A stretch of 64,000 bases of DNA from positions 62,001 through 126,000 of the forward strand of contig SAAB01000001.1 in the NCBI GenBank assembly GCA_009929615.1. The letters are read 5' to 3'. The translations under genes were made by a program, and so were the position numbers. This DNA is from Clostridia bacterium (lineage in GTDB: Bacteria; Bacillota; Clostridia; Lachnospirales; Lachnospiraceae). Shown piece by piece: positions 43,878 to 51,884 of the stretch; positions within the stretch are counted from its first letter, which is position 1; each line of letters starts with the position of its first letter. Below the pieces are notes generated by a model. It did no database searches and was not told the DNA's origin. It was given only the letters and a program-made list of their open reading frames with translations.

Positions 43878-45860
43878 ATGTCTAAGTCATTATATATAGC
43901 AGAAAAGCCCAGCGTAGCCAGGGAATTTGCGAGAGTTTTAAATATAAAAGGGAAAAGCTATGATGGTTATATGGAGTCCTCAGATTCGGTTGTAACCTGG
44001 TGTGTTGGACATCTGGTGACGATGAGTTATCCGGAAGTTTATCATCCATCTTTGAAACGATGGTCTCTGGAAACACTGCCTTTTATACCTAAAGATTTTA
44101 AATACGAAGTTATAGACGCTGTGAAAAAACAGTTTGATATTGTAAGTTCTCTTTTGACACGCCAGGATGTGGATACGATTTATGTCTGTACGGACTCCGG
44201 GCGGGAGGGAGAATATATTTACCGGTTGGTAGACCAGATGGCCGGGGTGACCGGTAAGAAGAAAAAGAGAGTATGGATTGATTCACAGACAGAAGAAGAA
44301 ATCCTTCGAGGAATACGTGAAGCGAAAGACCTTTCAGAGTATGATAATCTGGCGGCTTCCGCTTATTTGCGTGCAAAGGAAGATTATCTGATGGGTATTA
44401 ACTTTTCCAGACTTCTCACTTTGAAATATGGGCCATCGATTTCAAGTTTTATGAAAACGAAAAGAACAGTACTGTCCGTGGGCCGTGTAATGACCTGTGT
44501 ATTAGGTATGGTTGTACGCAGGGAACGGGAGATTAGGGCTTTTGTTAAGACACCTTTTTATAGAGTGTTATCCAAGATTGATGTGCAGGGAAGAGATATA
44601 GAGGCAGAGTGGCGTGCTGTTGAGGGTTCCCGCTACTATCAGACACCTTTACTTTATAAAGAAAATGGCTTTAAAAAAGAAGAGGATGGCAAAGGACTCA
44701 TTTCCATGCTGGAGGCTGAACCGCCGAGAATGATGGAGATAGCAGAACTGACGAAGAAGAAAGAGAAAAAGAATCCGCCTCTTTTATTTAACCTTGCAGA
44801 ACTACAGAACGAATGTTCCAAACTATTCAAATTAAGTCCTGATGAAACTCTGAAGGTGGTTCAGGAACTTTATGAAAAGAAGCTGGTTACATATCCAAGA
44901 ACCGATGCCAGAGTCCTTTCTACCGCTGTATCTAAAGAAATTTATAAAAATATCAGTGGCTTAAAAAGTTTTGCTCCGGTAGCAGATTTTGCTGCAGAAG
45001 TTCTGGAGATGGGAAGCTATAAGAATATTGCAAAAACAAGATATGTAAATGATAAGCAGATAACGGACCATTATGCTGTTGTTCCTACAGGACAGGGGAT
45101 GGGGGCTTTAAAAGCACTCAGTAGAATAGGATTCAGTGTGTACACCCTGATTGCAAAGCGGTTTTTAAGTATTTTTTATCCTGCAGCAGAGTATCAGAAA
45201 ATCAGCCTGGTTCTAAGTAAGTCCGGTGAGAAGTTCTTTGCGAGTTTCCGGGTAATGCTTTCAGAGGGGTATCTGAAAGTGGCCGGAAAGCCAACAGAGA
45301 AGTCCAAAGAGGATGAAGAGGCAGATAGTCTGGATGCTGCTTTTCTGGAAGTTTTAAAAACATTAAAGAAAGGTACTTTTCTTCCAATTAACGAATTATA
45401 TATTAAAGAGGGGGAAACAACACCGCCAAAACGTTATAATTCAGGAAGCATGATTCTGGCTATGGAGAATGCAGGTCAGTTGATTGAAGATGAAGAACTG
45501 CGGGCGATGATTAAAAGCAGTGGCATTGGAACCAGTGCTACCCGGGCTGAAATTTTAAAGAAACTTGTGACCATTAAATATCTGGCCCTGAATAAGAAGA
45601 CTCAGATTGTCACACCGACCCAGTTAGGAGAGATTGTCTTTGATGTCGTTGACAGTTCTCTGCGTTCACTGCTGAATCCGGAATTAACGGCCAGCTGGGA
45701 AAAGGGATTAAATTATGTGGCAGAGGGGGCTATTACTCCGGATGAATATATGGAAAAATTAGATAACTTCGTTACAGTCCGCACGGAAGGTGTTAAACAT
45801 CTCAATAATCAATGGATGCTTCGGGAGAAGTATGAGCAGGTAGCCCATATTTATAAATAA
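43878..45860 (+). CDS. topB: DNA topoisomerase III (type IA)
   Basis: Type IA topoisomerase of 660 aa that passes DNA strands through a transient single-strand break. The TOPRIM domain (LYIAEKPSVAREFA, CTDSGREGEYIYR) is followed by the core, with the catalytic Y339 in VTYPRTDAR and the late IGTSATRAEIL motif. It lacks the zinc-ribbon tail of TopA and ends soon after the core, which fits TopB. Chromosomal context (between LUD and glmS) gives no sign of a plasmid or conjugative-element origin, although topB genes are also common there. Confidence 0.92.
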   Translation: MSKSLYIAEKPSVAREFARVLNIKGKSYDGYMESSDSVVTWCVGHLVTMSYPEVYHPSLKRWSLETLPFIPKDFKYEVIDAVKKQFDIVSSLLTRQDVDTIYVCTDSGREGEYIYRLVDQMAGVTGKKKKRVWIDSQTEEEILRGIREAKDLSEYDNLAASAYLRAKEDYLMGINFSRLLTLKYGPSISSFMKTKRTVLSVGRVMTCVLGMVVRREREIRAFVKTPFYRVLSKIDVQGRDIEAEWRAVEGSRYYQTPLLYKENGFKKEEDGKGLISMLEAEPPRMMEIAELTKKKEKKNPPLLFNLAELQNECSKLFKLSPDETLKVVQELYEKKLVTYPRTDARVLSTAVSKEIYKNISGLKSFAPVADFAAEVLEMGSYKNIAKTRYVNDKQITDHYAVVPTGQGMGALKALSRIGFSVYTLIAKRFLSIFYPAAEYQKISLVLSKSGEKFFASFRVMLSEGYLKVAGKPTEKSKEDEEADSLDAAFLEVLKTLKKGTFLPINELYIKEGETTPPKRYNSGSMILAMENAGQLIEDEELRAMIKSSGIGTSATRAEILKKLVTIKYLALNKKTQIVTPTQLGEIVFDVVDSSLRSLLNPELTASWEKGLNYVAEGAITPDEYMEKLDNFVTVRTEGVKHLNNQWMLREKYEQVAHIYK

Positions 45861-45980
45861 GAATATGTAGACGAAAAATGTATAAAGTGATAAAATAAGG
45901 ATATTTGATAGAAAAAATGCGAAGAAAATCTTTGAAATTGCCATTATTTGGTGAAATAAGATTTGGAGGTAAACTAGATT

Positions 45981-47807
45981 ATGTGTGGTATTGTTGGATA
46001 TATAGGTAAGGCTCAGGCTGCACCCATTTTATTGGATGGCCTGGCAAAACTTGAGTACCGTGGATATGATTCTGCCGGAATTTCAGTTTTTGACGGTGAA
46101 AATATTCATACGGTAAAAACAAAAGGTAAAATTGTTAATTTACGTGAGTTGACCCATGATGGTGCAGATTTAAAGGGAACGGTCGGGATTGGTCATACTC
46201 GATGGGCAACCCATGGTGAGCCATCGGATGTGAATTCCCATCCTCATACGAATGCCAGTGAAACGATTTCTCTGGTTCATAATGGTATTATTGAAAATTA
46301 TCTGGAATTAAAGAAGCGTTTACAGGATAAAGGCTATGTATTCCAGTCCGAAACAGATACAGAAGTCGTAACCCTTTTGATGGATTATTATTTTGATGGT
46401 GATTTGTTAAATACCCTTACAAAAGTCATGAATCGAATTGAAGGTTCTTATGCGCTTGGTATTATTAACAAGGATAATCCGGATGAGATTATTGCTGTAA
46501 AGAAAAACAGTCCTCTTATTGTAGGACTTTCTGAAGACGGAAACTATATTGCGTCGGATATTCCCGCTGTATTAAAGCATACACGTAAGATTTATATTCT
46601 GGAAGATGGCGAGATTGTAAAGCTGACGCGTGAAAAAGTCATAGTATATAATCAGGACTTAGAAGAAATTAAAAAAGAGATTACAGAGATTCAGTGGGAT
46701 GTGTCTGCGGCGGAAAAAGGCGGCTATGAGCATTTTATGATTAAAGAGATGCATGAGCAGCCAAAAGCTGTCCGTGATACTGTTTTCCCTAGATTAAAGG
46801 ATGATGAAGTCTTTATTCATGAACTTCGTATGACAGATGAACAGATTAAGGATTTAAAGAAAATCTTTATTATTGCCTGTGGTTCTGCTTATCATGCCGG
46901 CGTAACCGGAAAATATGTTATTGAAGAACTGGCTCGAATTCCTGTAGAAGTGGATTTGGCATCGGAATTCCGATATCGTAATCCGATTTTAGAGGATAAT
47001 ACCTTAGCAATTATTATCAGCCAGTCGGGTGAAACTGCAGATACTTTGGAGGCCATGCGTGAAGCAAAACGTCATGGCGTGCGAGCCCTGGCTATTGTTA
47101 ATGCTGTAGGAAGTTCTATTGCCAGAGAAGCGGATGATGTTTTATATACTTGGGCAGGACCTGAAATTGCTGTAGCCACAACCAAAGGCTACACAAGCCA
47201 GCTGTCAGCTCTTTATCTGCTTGCTTTACATTTTGGAAAAATCCGTGAAAAGATTGAAGAGAATGATTATAAAGAAATGATTCGGGAATTAAAAACCCTT
47301 CCGGATAAGATTGAACAGATGCTTTCTGATAAGGAGAGAATCCAGTTCCTGGCCAATAAATATATTGGACTTAAGGACGTTTTCTTCCTTGGCCGCGGTA
47401 TTGATTACGCCAGTGCGTTAGAAGCATCACTGAAACTTAAAGAGATTTCTTATGTTCATTCAGAGGCTTATGCTGCCGGTGAATTAAAGCATGGTACGAT
47501 TTCCTTGATTGAAGACGGTACTTTAGTTGTTGCACTGGTTACGCAGGAACAGCTCTACAGCAAGATTGTCAGCAATGTTGTTGAGGTTCGAACAAGAGGA
47601 GCTTTTGTCCTTGCGGTAACGAATGAAGATAATAAAGAGATTGAAAAGAATGCGGATTATGTATTCTATATTCCGAAGACAAATAAAAACTTTACCGGCT
47701 TATTGGCAACAATTCCGATGCAGTTATTTGCTTACTATGTGGCTGTGGCAAAGGGCTGTGATGTTGACCAGCCAAGAAACCTGGCAAAATCTGTAACTGT
47801 AGAATAA
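45981..47807 (+). CDS. glmS: Glucosamine-6-phosphate synthase
   Basis: Glutamine:fructose-6-phosphate aminotransferase, first step to UDP-GlcNAc for the cell wall; 608 aa. The N-terminal Cys (MCGIVGYIG) is the glutaminase nucleophile, with GHTRWATHG. Two SIS sugar-binding domains follow (ISQSGETADT, HGTISLIEDG), and the C-terminus DQPRNLAKSVTVE is the channel segment. AGGAGGT-like site (GGAGGT) upstream. The 120-base leader is too short and lacks the core of a glmS ribozyme, so control is presumably different. Confidence 0.98.
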   Translation: MCGIVGYIGKAQAAPILLDGLAKLEYRGYDSAGISVFDGENIHTVKTKGKIVNLRELTHDGADLKGTVGIGHTRWATHGEPSDVNSHPHTNASETISLVHNGIIENYLELKKRLQDKGYVFQSETDTEVVTLLMDYYFDGDLLNTLTKVMNRIEGSYALGIINKDNPDEIIAVKKNSPLIVGLSEDGNYIASDIPAVLKHTRKIYILEDGEIVKLTREKVIVYNQDLEEIKKEITEIQWDVSAAEKGGYEHFMIKEMHEQPKAVRDTVFPRLKDDEVFIHELRMTDEQIKDLKKIFIIACGSAYHAGVTGKYVIEELARIPVEVDLASEFRYRNPILEDNTLAIIISQSGETADTLEAMREAKRHGVRALAIVNAVGSSIAREADDVLYTWAGPEIAVATTKGYTSQLSALYLLALHFGKIREKIEENDYKEMIRELKTLPDKIEQMLSDKERIQFLANKYIGLKDVFFLGRGIDYASALEASLKLKEISYVHSEAYAAGELKHGTISLIEDGTLVVALVTQEQLYSKIVSNVVEVRTRGAFVLAVTNEDNKEIEKNADYVFYIPKTNKNFTGLLATIPMQLFAYYVAVAKGCDVDQPRNLAKSVTVE

Positions 47808-47811
47808 AATA

Positions 47812-47843
47812 TACCGCTTCAGCCAGACTGGAGCGGTACTTTT
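47812..47843 (+). terminator. Hairpin after glmS
   Basis: ACCGCTTCAG pairs with CTGGAGCGGT. The T tail is short (CTTTTA), so some read-through to the next gene is likely. Confidence 0.6.
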
Positions 47844-47861
47844 ATGTTAGGAGAGATATCA

Positions 47862-48533
47862 ATGGAAGAATTAATGATTAAAAATTTATATAATCTTGAG
47901 GAAACAATAGCTGCAGATTTATTTGAGGGTTTAACCTATCCATGGGAAGCACTGCCAAAAATTGGTGAATTTATTTTGAAGCTGGGGGCTACTCTGCCGA
48001 AAGATGAATATGAACAGGTAGAAGAGGATGTCTGGATTGCAAAAAGTGCTAAAGTATTTCCTTCAGCCTATATTCATGGACCTGCGATTATCGGAAAAGA
48101 GGCCGAAGTCAGACATTGTGCTTTTATCCGAGGAAATGCTATTGTGGGTGAGGGTGCTGTCGTTGGAAATTCTACAGAACTTAAGAATGTCGTTTTGTTT
48201 AATAAAGTCCAGGTACCTCATTACAATTATGTAGGAGACTCTATTCTGGGATATAAATCCCATATGGGAGCCGGCTCTATTACCTCAAATGTCAAGGCAG
48301 ATAAAATGCTGGTTAAGGTGAAAGCGGGTAAGGAAAATATTGAAACCGGGTTGAAAAAATTTGGTGCCATGTTGGGAGATAATGTGGAAGTGGGATGTAA
48401 TGCCGTGCTTAATCCGGGAACAGTTATCGGACGGGAGTCGAATGTATATCCGACATCGATGGTTCGTGGCTTTCTGCCAAAGCAGAGCATTTTTAAAAAT
48501 ACCAGGGAAATTATTTCCAAAAAATTAATTTAA
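47862..48533 (+). CDS. Left-handed beta-helix (hexapeptide) acyltransferase-like protein
   Basis: A 223-aa protein related to the acetyltransferase half of GlmU. The hexapeptide repeats run from ~50 (VWIAKSAKVFPSAYIHGPAI, IIGKEAEVRHCAFIRGNAIV) to ~200, including GDSILGYKSHMGAGSITSN. There is no uridylyltransferase domain. Next to glmS, a role in amino-sugar or UDP-GlcNAc metabolism is an attractive inference, but the substrate is not proven. AGGAGA before the ATG at 47862 is better than that of the in-frame ATG at 47844. Confidence 0.8.
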   Translation: MEELMIKNLYNLEETIAADLFEGLTYPWEALPKIGEFILKLGATLPKDEYEQVEEDVWIAKSAKVFPSAYIHGPAIIGKEAEVRHCAFIRGNAIVGEGAVVGNSTELKNVVLFNKVQVPHYNYVGDSILGYKSHMGAGSITSNVKADKMLVKVKAGKENIETGLKKFGAMLGDNVEVGCNAVLNPGTVIGRESNVYPTSMVRGFLPKQSIFKNTREIISKKLI

Positions 48534-48587
48534 AAAGTGCGAAAAAAGGGCAATTCGGCAAAATAGACAAAAAATTAACAATCCATG

Positions 48588-48618
48588 GAGAGGCTGGGTC
48601 ATGAGCCTCTCTTTTTTG
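48588..48618 (+). terminator. Terminator after the hexapeptide protein gene
   Basis: GAGAGGCT pairs perfectly with AGCCTCTC across 8 bases, six T follow. The remaining ~170 bases to 48788 hold no gene; a weak TTGCTA-17-TAGACT promoter is possible. Confidence 0.9.
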
Positions 48619-48787
48619 CTGTGCAAATTTAACAAAGTTATGTCAAATTGGTGGGGGATTACTTGTCACTTGCTAAAACTTTCCAAAAGCACTAGACTTA
48701 AAATTGCTTTTATGAGAAAATAAGGTGAACTAAATGATGTCATTTTAATAATAAATATCCAATTACATATTTGAAAGGAGTCTTAAA

Positions 48788-49480
48788 ATGATTTATTCAC
48801 ACGAAGTAGAAATGATGTGTCCGGTAGCCCAGGGTGTGGCTCATGGCGCAGCGCCAATCCCAGAAGAGGGCAGATGGGTAAAGGCAAAAGAAATCAAAGA
48901 CATCTCAGGATTAACACACGGAATTGGCTGGTGTGCACCTCAGCAGGGAGCATGTAAACTGACTCTGAACATTAAAGAAGGAATTATTCAGGAAGCATTG
49001 GTAGAAACCATCGGATGTTCAGGTATGACACATTCCGCAGCTATGGCTTCTGAAATTCTTCCGGGAAGAACATTACTTGAAGCATTAAACACAGACTTAG
49101 TTTGTGATGCTATTAATACAGCTATGAGAGAATTGTTTTTACAGATTGTTTATGGACGCAGCCAGTCTGCATTCTCCGAAGATGGACTTCCAGTAGGTGC
49201 CGGTCTTGAGGATTTAGGTAAAGGACTCCGTTCTCAGATTGGTACAATGTACGGAACATTAAAGAAAGGTCCTCGTTATCTTGAAATGGCTGAAGGCTAT
49301 GTTACAGGCATTGCATTGGATGAAGAAGACCATATTATTGGTTACCAGTTTGTAAGCTTTGGCAAGATGATGGATTTCATCAAAGCCGGAGATGACGCAA
49401 ACACAGCTTTGGAAAAAGCTAAAGGTCAGTATGGCCGTGTTGATGATGCAGTGAAAATTATTGACCCAAGACATGAATAA
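48788..49480 (+). CDS. NifU-like iron-sulfur cluster scaffold protein
   Basis: A 230-aa cytoplasmic protein related to the NifU/IscU scaffold family. Cysteines in WCAPQQGAC (C49, C56) and IGCSGMTHSA (C77) are the likely cluster ligands, with C11 extra. The C-terminal part (~150-230) is specific to the subgroup that occurs next to GGGtGRT proteins. A strong GAAAGGAG site precedes the ATG. The next gene starts 17 bases later. No cysteine desulfurase gene is close, so sulfur must come from elsewhere or the protein serves another purpose. Confidence 0.85.
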   Translation: MIYSHEVEMMCPVAQGVAHGAAPIPEEGRWVKAKEIKDISGLTHGIGWCAPQQGACKLTLNIKEGIIQEALVETIGCSGMTHSAAMASEILPGRTLLEALNTDLVCDAINTAMRELFLQIVYGRSQSAFSEDGLPVGAGLEDLGKGLRSQIGTMYGTLKKGPRYLEMAEGYVTGIALDEEDHIIGYQFVSFGKMMDFIKAGDDANTALEKAKGQYGRVDDAVKIIDPRHE

Positions 49481-49497
49481 TTCGAGGAGGAAGAGAA

Positions 49498-50508
49498 ATG
49501 GCTTTATTTGAATCGTATGAAAGAAGAATTGATAAAATTAATGCCGTATTGAACAGCTATGGTATCGCTTCCATCGAAGAAGCAGAAAAGATTACAAAGG
49601 ACGCTGGATTAGATGTTTTCGAACAGGTTAAAAAGATTCAGCCAATTTGTTTCGAGAATGCCTGTTGGGCATATACTGTAGGCGCGGCTATCGCTATTAA
49701 AAAAGGATGCAGAAGAGCAGCTGATGCAGCAGCAGCTATTGGTGAAGGTCTTCAGGCTTTTTGCATTCCTGGTTCCGTTGCTGACCAGCGTAAAGTAGGT
49801 CTTGGACATGGTAACCTTGGAAAGATGCTTTTGGAAGAAGAGACCGAATGTTTCTGTTTCCTTGCAGGACATGAATCCTTTGCAGCAGCAGAAGGAGCTA
49901 TTGGTATTGCTGAGAAAGCAAACAAAGTTCGCCAGAAACCATTGCGTGTTATTTTAAATGGTCTTGGTAAAGATGCAGCTCAGATTATTTCCAGAATTAA
50001 TGGTTTTACATATGTAGAGACAGAGATGGATTATTATACAGGCGAAGTTAAAGAAGTATTCCGCAAACCATATTCTACAGGACTTCGTGCAAAAGTTAAC
50101 TGCTATGGTGCAAATGATGTTACAGAAGGTGTGGCTATCATGCATAAAGAGGGTGTAGATGTTTCTATCACAGGTAACTCTACAAACCCAACACGTTTCC
50201 AGCATCCAGTAGCAGGTACATATAAAAAAGAATGTATCGAACAGGGAAAGAAATATTTCTCCGTAGCATCCGGTGGTGGTACAGGCCGTACACTTCATCC
50301 AGATAATATGGCAGCAGGTCCGGCTTCCTATGGTATGACAGATACAATGGGCCGTATGCATTCCGATGCACAGTTCGCAGGTTCTTCTTCCGTACCAGCT
50401 CATGTTGAGATGATGGGCTTAATCGGAATGGGTAACAATCCTATGGTTGGAGCCACAGTGGCCGTAGCTGTAGGGGTACAGCAGGCTTCTGATGAAGGTA
50501 AATTCTAA
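49498..50508 (+). CDS. GGGtGRT family protein
   Basis: A 336-aa cytoplasmic protein of the family named for its motif, GGGTGRT at 259-265, followed by LHPDNMAAGPASYGMTD. Other conserved parts are CFENACWAYTVGAAIAIKKG, GHESFAAAEGAIGIAEKANK and NGLGKDAAQIISRINGF. The glycine-rich motif suggests binding of a phosphate, nucleotide or metal cofactor, but no activity is established. It directly follows the NifU-like gene (AGGAGGAAG upstream) and precedes an Rrf2 regulator, so a role with iron-sulfur clusters is inferred. Confidence 0.88.
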   Translation: MALFESYERRIDKINAVLNSYGIASIEEAEKITKDAGLDVFEQVKKIQPICFENACWAYTVGAAIAIKKGCRRAADAAAAIGEGLQAFCIPGSVADQRKVGLGHGNLGKMLLEEETECFCFLAGHESFAAAEGAIGIAEKANKVRQKPLRVILNGLGKDAAQIISRINGFTYVETEMDYYTGEVKEVFRKPYSTGLRAKVNCYGANDVTEGVAIMHKEGVDVSITGNSTNPTRFQHPVAGTYKKECIEQGKKYFSVASGGGTGRTLHPDNMAAGPASYGMTDTMGRMHSDAQFAGSSSVPAHVEMMGLIGMGNNPMVGATVAVAVGVQQASDEGKF

Positions 50509-50530
50509 TCAAAAGCAACAGAAGAATATA

Positions 50531-50576
50531 AACAGCTGTTCCAGTCATTGCAGAGTGATTGGGACAGCTGTTTTTA
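50531..50576 (+). terminator. Terminator after the GGGtGRT gene
   Basis: AACAGCTGTTCC pairs with GGGACAGCTGTT (minor mismatch), inner TCATT/AGTGA; five T in all. Confidence 0.8.
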
Positions 50577-50585
50577 AATGGACTA

Positions 50586-50615
50586 TTGACGTGGGTTTTC
50601 ATAATATAGTACAAT
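50586..50615 (+). promoter_or_regulatory. Promoter of the Rrf2 gene
   Basis: TTGACG, 18 bases, TACAAT. Transcription would start near 50622. Confidence 0.55.
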
Positions 50616-50659
50616 ATTTAAAGGCAAAAACTATAAGAACCTATGAGAGAGGTCATTTT

Positions 50660-51091
50660 ATGAAGATTTCCACGAAGGGACGTTATGCACTTCGAACAAT
50701 GATTGATTTGTCGATGCATGACAAGGGAGCCCTGATTCCCTTGAAAGATATTTCATCACGTCAGGGAATTACAATTAAATATTTAGAGCAGGTTATGACA
50801 TTGCTTAGCAGAGCGGGATATGTAAGAAGTGTCCGTGGAGCTAATGGCGGATACCGTTTGGCGAAGGAACCTTCAGAATATACTGCAGGAGATATTTTAA
50901 GAGTTGCAGAGGGAAGTCTGATGCCAGTGGCCTGCCTTGAAGATGATATAAATCAATGTCCGCGGGCAGAGGAATGTTTAACTCTGGAGTTTTGGGAAGG
51001 CCTTGCAGATGCGATTAACCAGTATGTGGACAGTGTTACACTGGAAGATTTGGTGAATCGGGCCGGCGAAGGCGGAAATTTTTCCATATAA
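50660..51091 (+). CDS. Rrf2/IscR family regulator with a cysteine triad
   Basis: A 143-aa winged-helix regulator. MKISTKGRYALRTMIDLSM, then LEQVMTLLSRAGYVRSVRGA, is the Rrf2 DNA-binding domain. Three cysteines (C92, C100, C106; spacing x7 and x5) sit where IscR holds its 2Fe-2S cluster, so it probably senses iron-sulfur status. Its place directly after the NifU-like/GGGtGRT pair suggests it controls them. The open frame reaches back to 50492, but that part crosses the terminator and promoter; GAGAGG before the ATG at 50660 fixes the start. Confidence 0.9.
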   Translation: MKISTKGRYALRTMIDLSMHDKGALIPLKDISSRQGITIKYLEQVMTLLSRAGYVRSVRGANGGYRLAKEPSEYTAGDILRVAEGSLMPVACLEDDINQCPRAEECLTLEFWEGLADAINQYVDSVTLEDLVNRAGEGGNFSI

Positions 51092-51108
51092 GGGCATAAA
51101 GTATATAG

Positions 51109-51132
51109 AATCATCTTTTCGATGATATTTTT
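51109..51132 (+). terminator. Weak terminator after the Rrf2 gene
   Basis: ATCATC pairs with GATGAT across TTTTC, then a short T run. AT-rich and probably leaky. Confidence 0.35.
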
Positions 51133-51179
51133 CGGTAAATATGCTATACTGAGAATATCCTTGGAAAGGTGATTTTTTT

Positions 51180-51881
51180 ATGGACTTATTAGCTGAATTT
51201 AAGAAAAAAAGAATCATTTTATTTGATTTAGATGGAACTTTAACAGACCCGGGAGTAGGAATTACCAACTCGGTTATGTATGCATTAAAGAAATATGGTA
51301 TTACAGTGACGGAACGCAGTACTTTATATCCTTTTATTGGACCGCCTTTGATACAGTCCTTTGAAAAGTTTTATGGTTTTGATCATGAATCTGCAGGAGA
51401 TGCGGTGACGGCGTATCGTGAATATTTTTCTGAGAAGGGGATTTTTGAAAATGAACTTTATGAAGGCATTGACGCGTTATTATCCCATTTAAAAGAGCAG
51501 GGAAAGATTCTATGCCTCGCGACTTCAAAACCAGAGGTTTATGCTGGACGGATATTGGAGCATTTTAATTTAACAAAATATTTCGACATTCAGGCGGGAA
51601 GCCTTTTGAATGGCGAGCGGACGAATAAAGCAGAAGTTATTGAATGGGTTATGAAACAACTGAGGGATAAGCACGGCCTTGAAAACCCGGAGAAAGAAGC
51701 ACTGATGGTTGGAGACAGGGAACATGATATGGCAGGTGCCGTAAAAAATCATATACCCGGAGTTGGTGTGTTGTATGGTTATGGAAGCCGGGAAGAACTG
51801 GAGATGGCTGGCGCAAAAGGGCTGGCGGCTACAGTTCCTGAGCTTTATAAGATTTTAACAGGGAATATATTCGGGAGGTAG
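51180..51881 (+). CDS. HAD family hydrolase (phosphoglycolate phosphatase-like)
   Basis: A 233-aa haloacid-dehalogenase-type phosphatase. Motif I is FDLDGTLTDPG with the Asp nucleophile, motif II LATSKPE and motif III GDREHDMAGA. The cap domain (~20-95) is of the Gph type. The substrate may be phosphoglycolate or another small phosphoester. AAAGGTG precedes the start and an extended -10 (TGC-TATACT at 51142-51150) lies upstream. The surface protein gene follows after three bases. Confidence 0.9.
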   Translation: MDLLAEFKKKRIILFDLDGTLTDPGVGITNSVMYALKKYGITVTERSTLYPFIGPPLIQSFEKFYGFDHESAGDAVTAYREYFSEKGIFENELYEGIDALLSHLKEQGKILCLATSKPEVYAGRILEHFNLTKYFDIQAGSLLNGERTNKAEVIEWVMKQLRDKHGLENPEKEALMVGDREHDMAGAVKNHIPGVGVLYGYGSREELEMAGAKGLAATVPELYKILTGNIFGR

Positions 51882-51884
51882 ACA

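Noticed and set aside
45861..45980. glmS ribozyme in the glmS leader
   Set aside because: The gap is only 120 bases, AT-rich, and shows neither the paired core nor the cleavage-site context expected.
48753..48772. AAATAT/ATATTT inverted repeat before the NifU-like gene as an Rrf2 operator
   Set aside because: Only A/T bases in six-base arms in an AT-rich gap; too likely by chance, and no matching site near the Rrf2 gene.
50492..50659. N-terminal extension of the Rrf2 regulator
   Set aside because: It runs through a terminator and a promoter; the real ribosome site is just before 50660.
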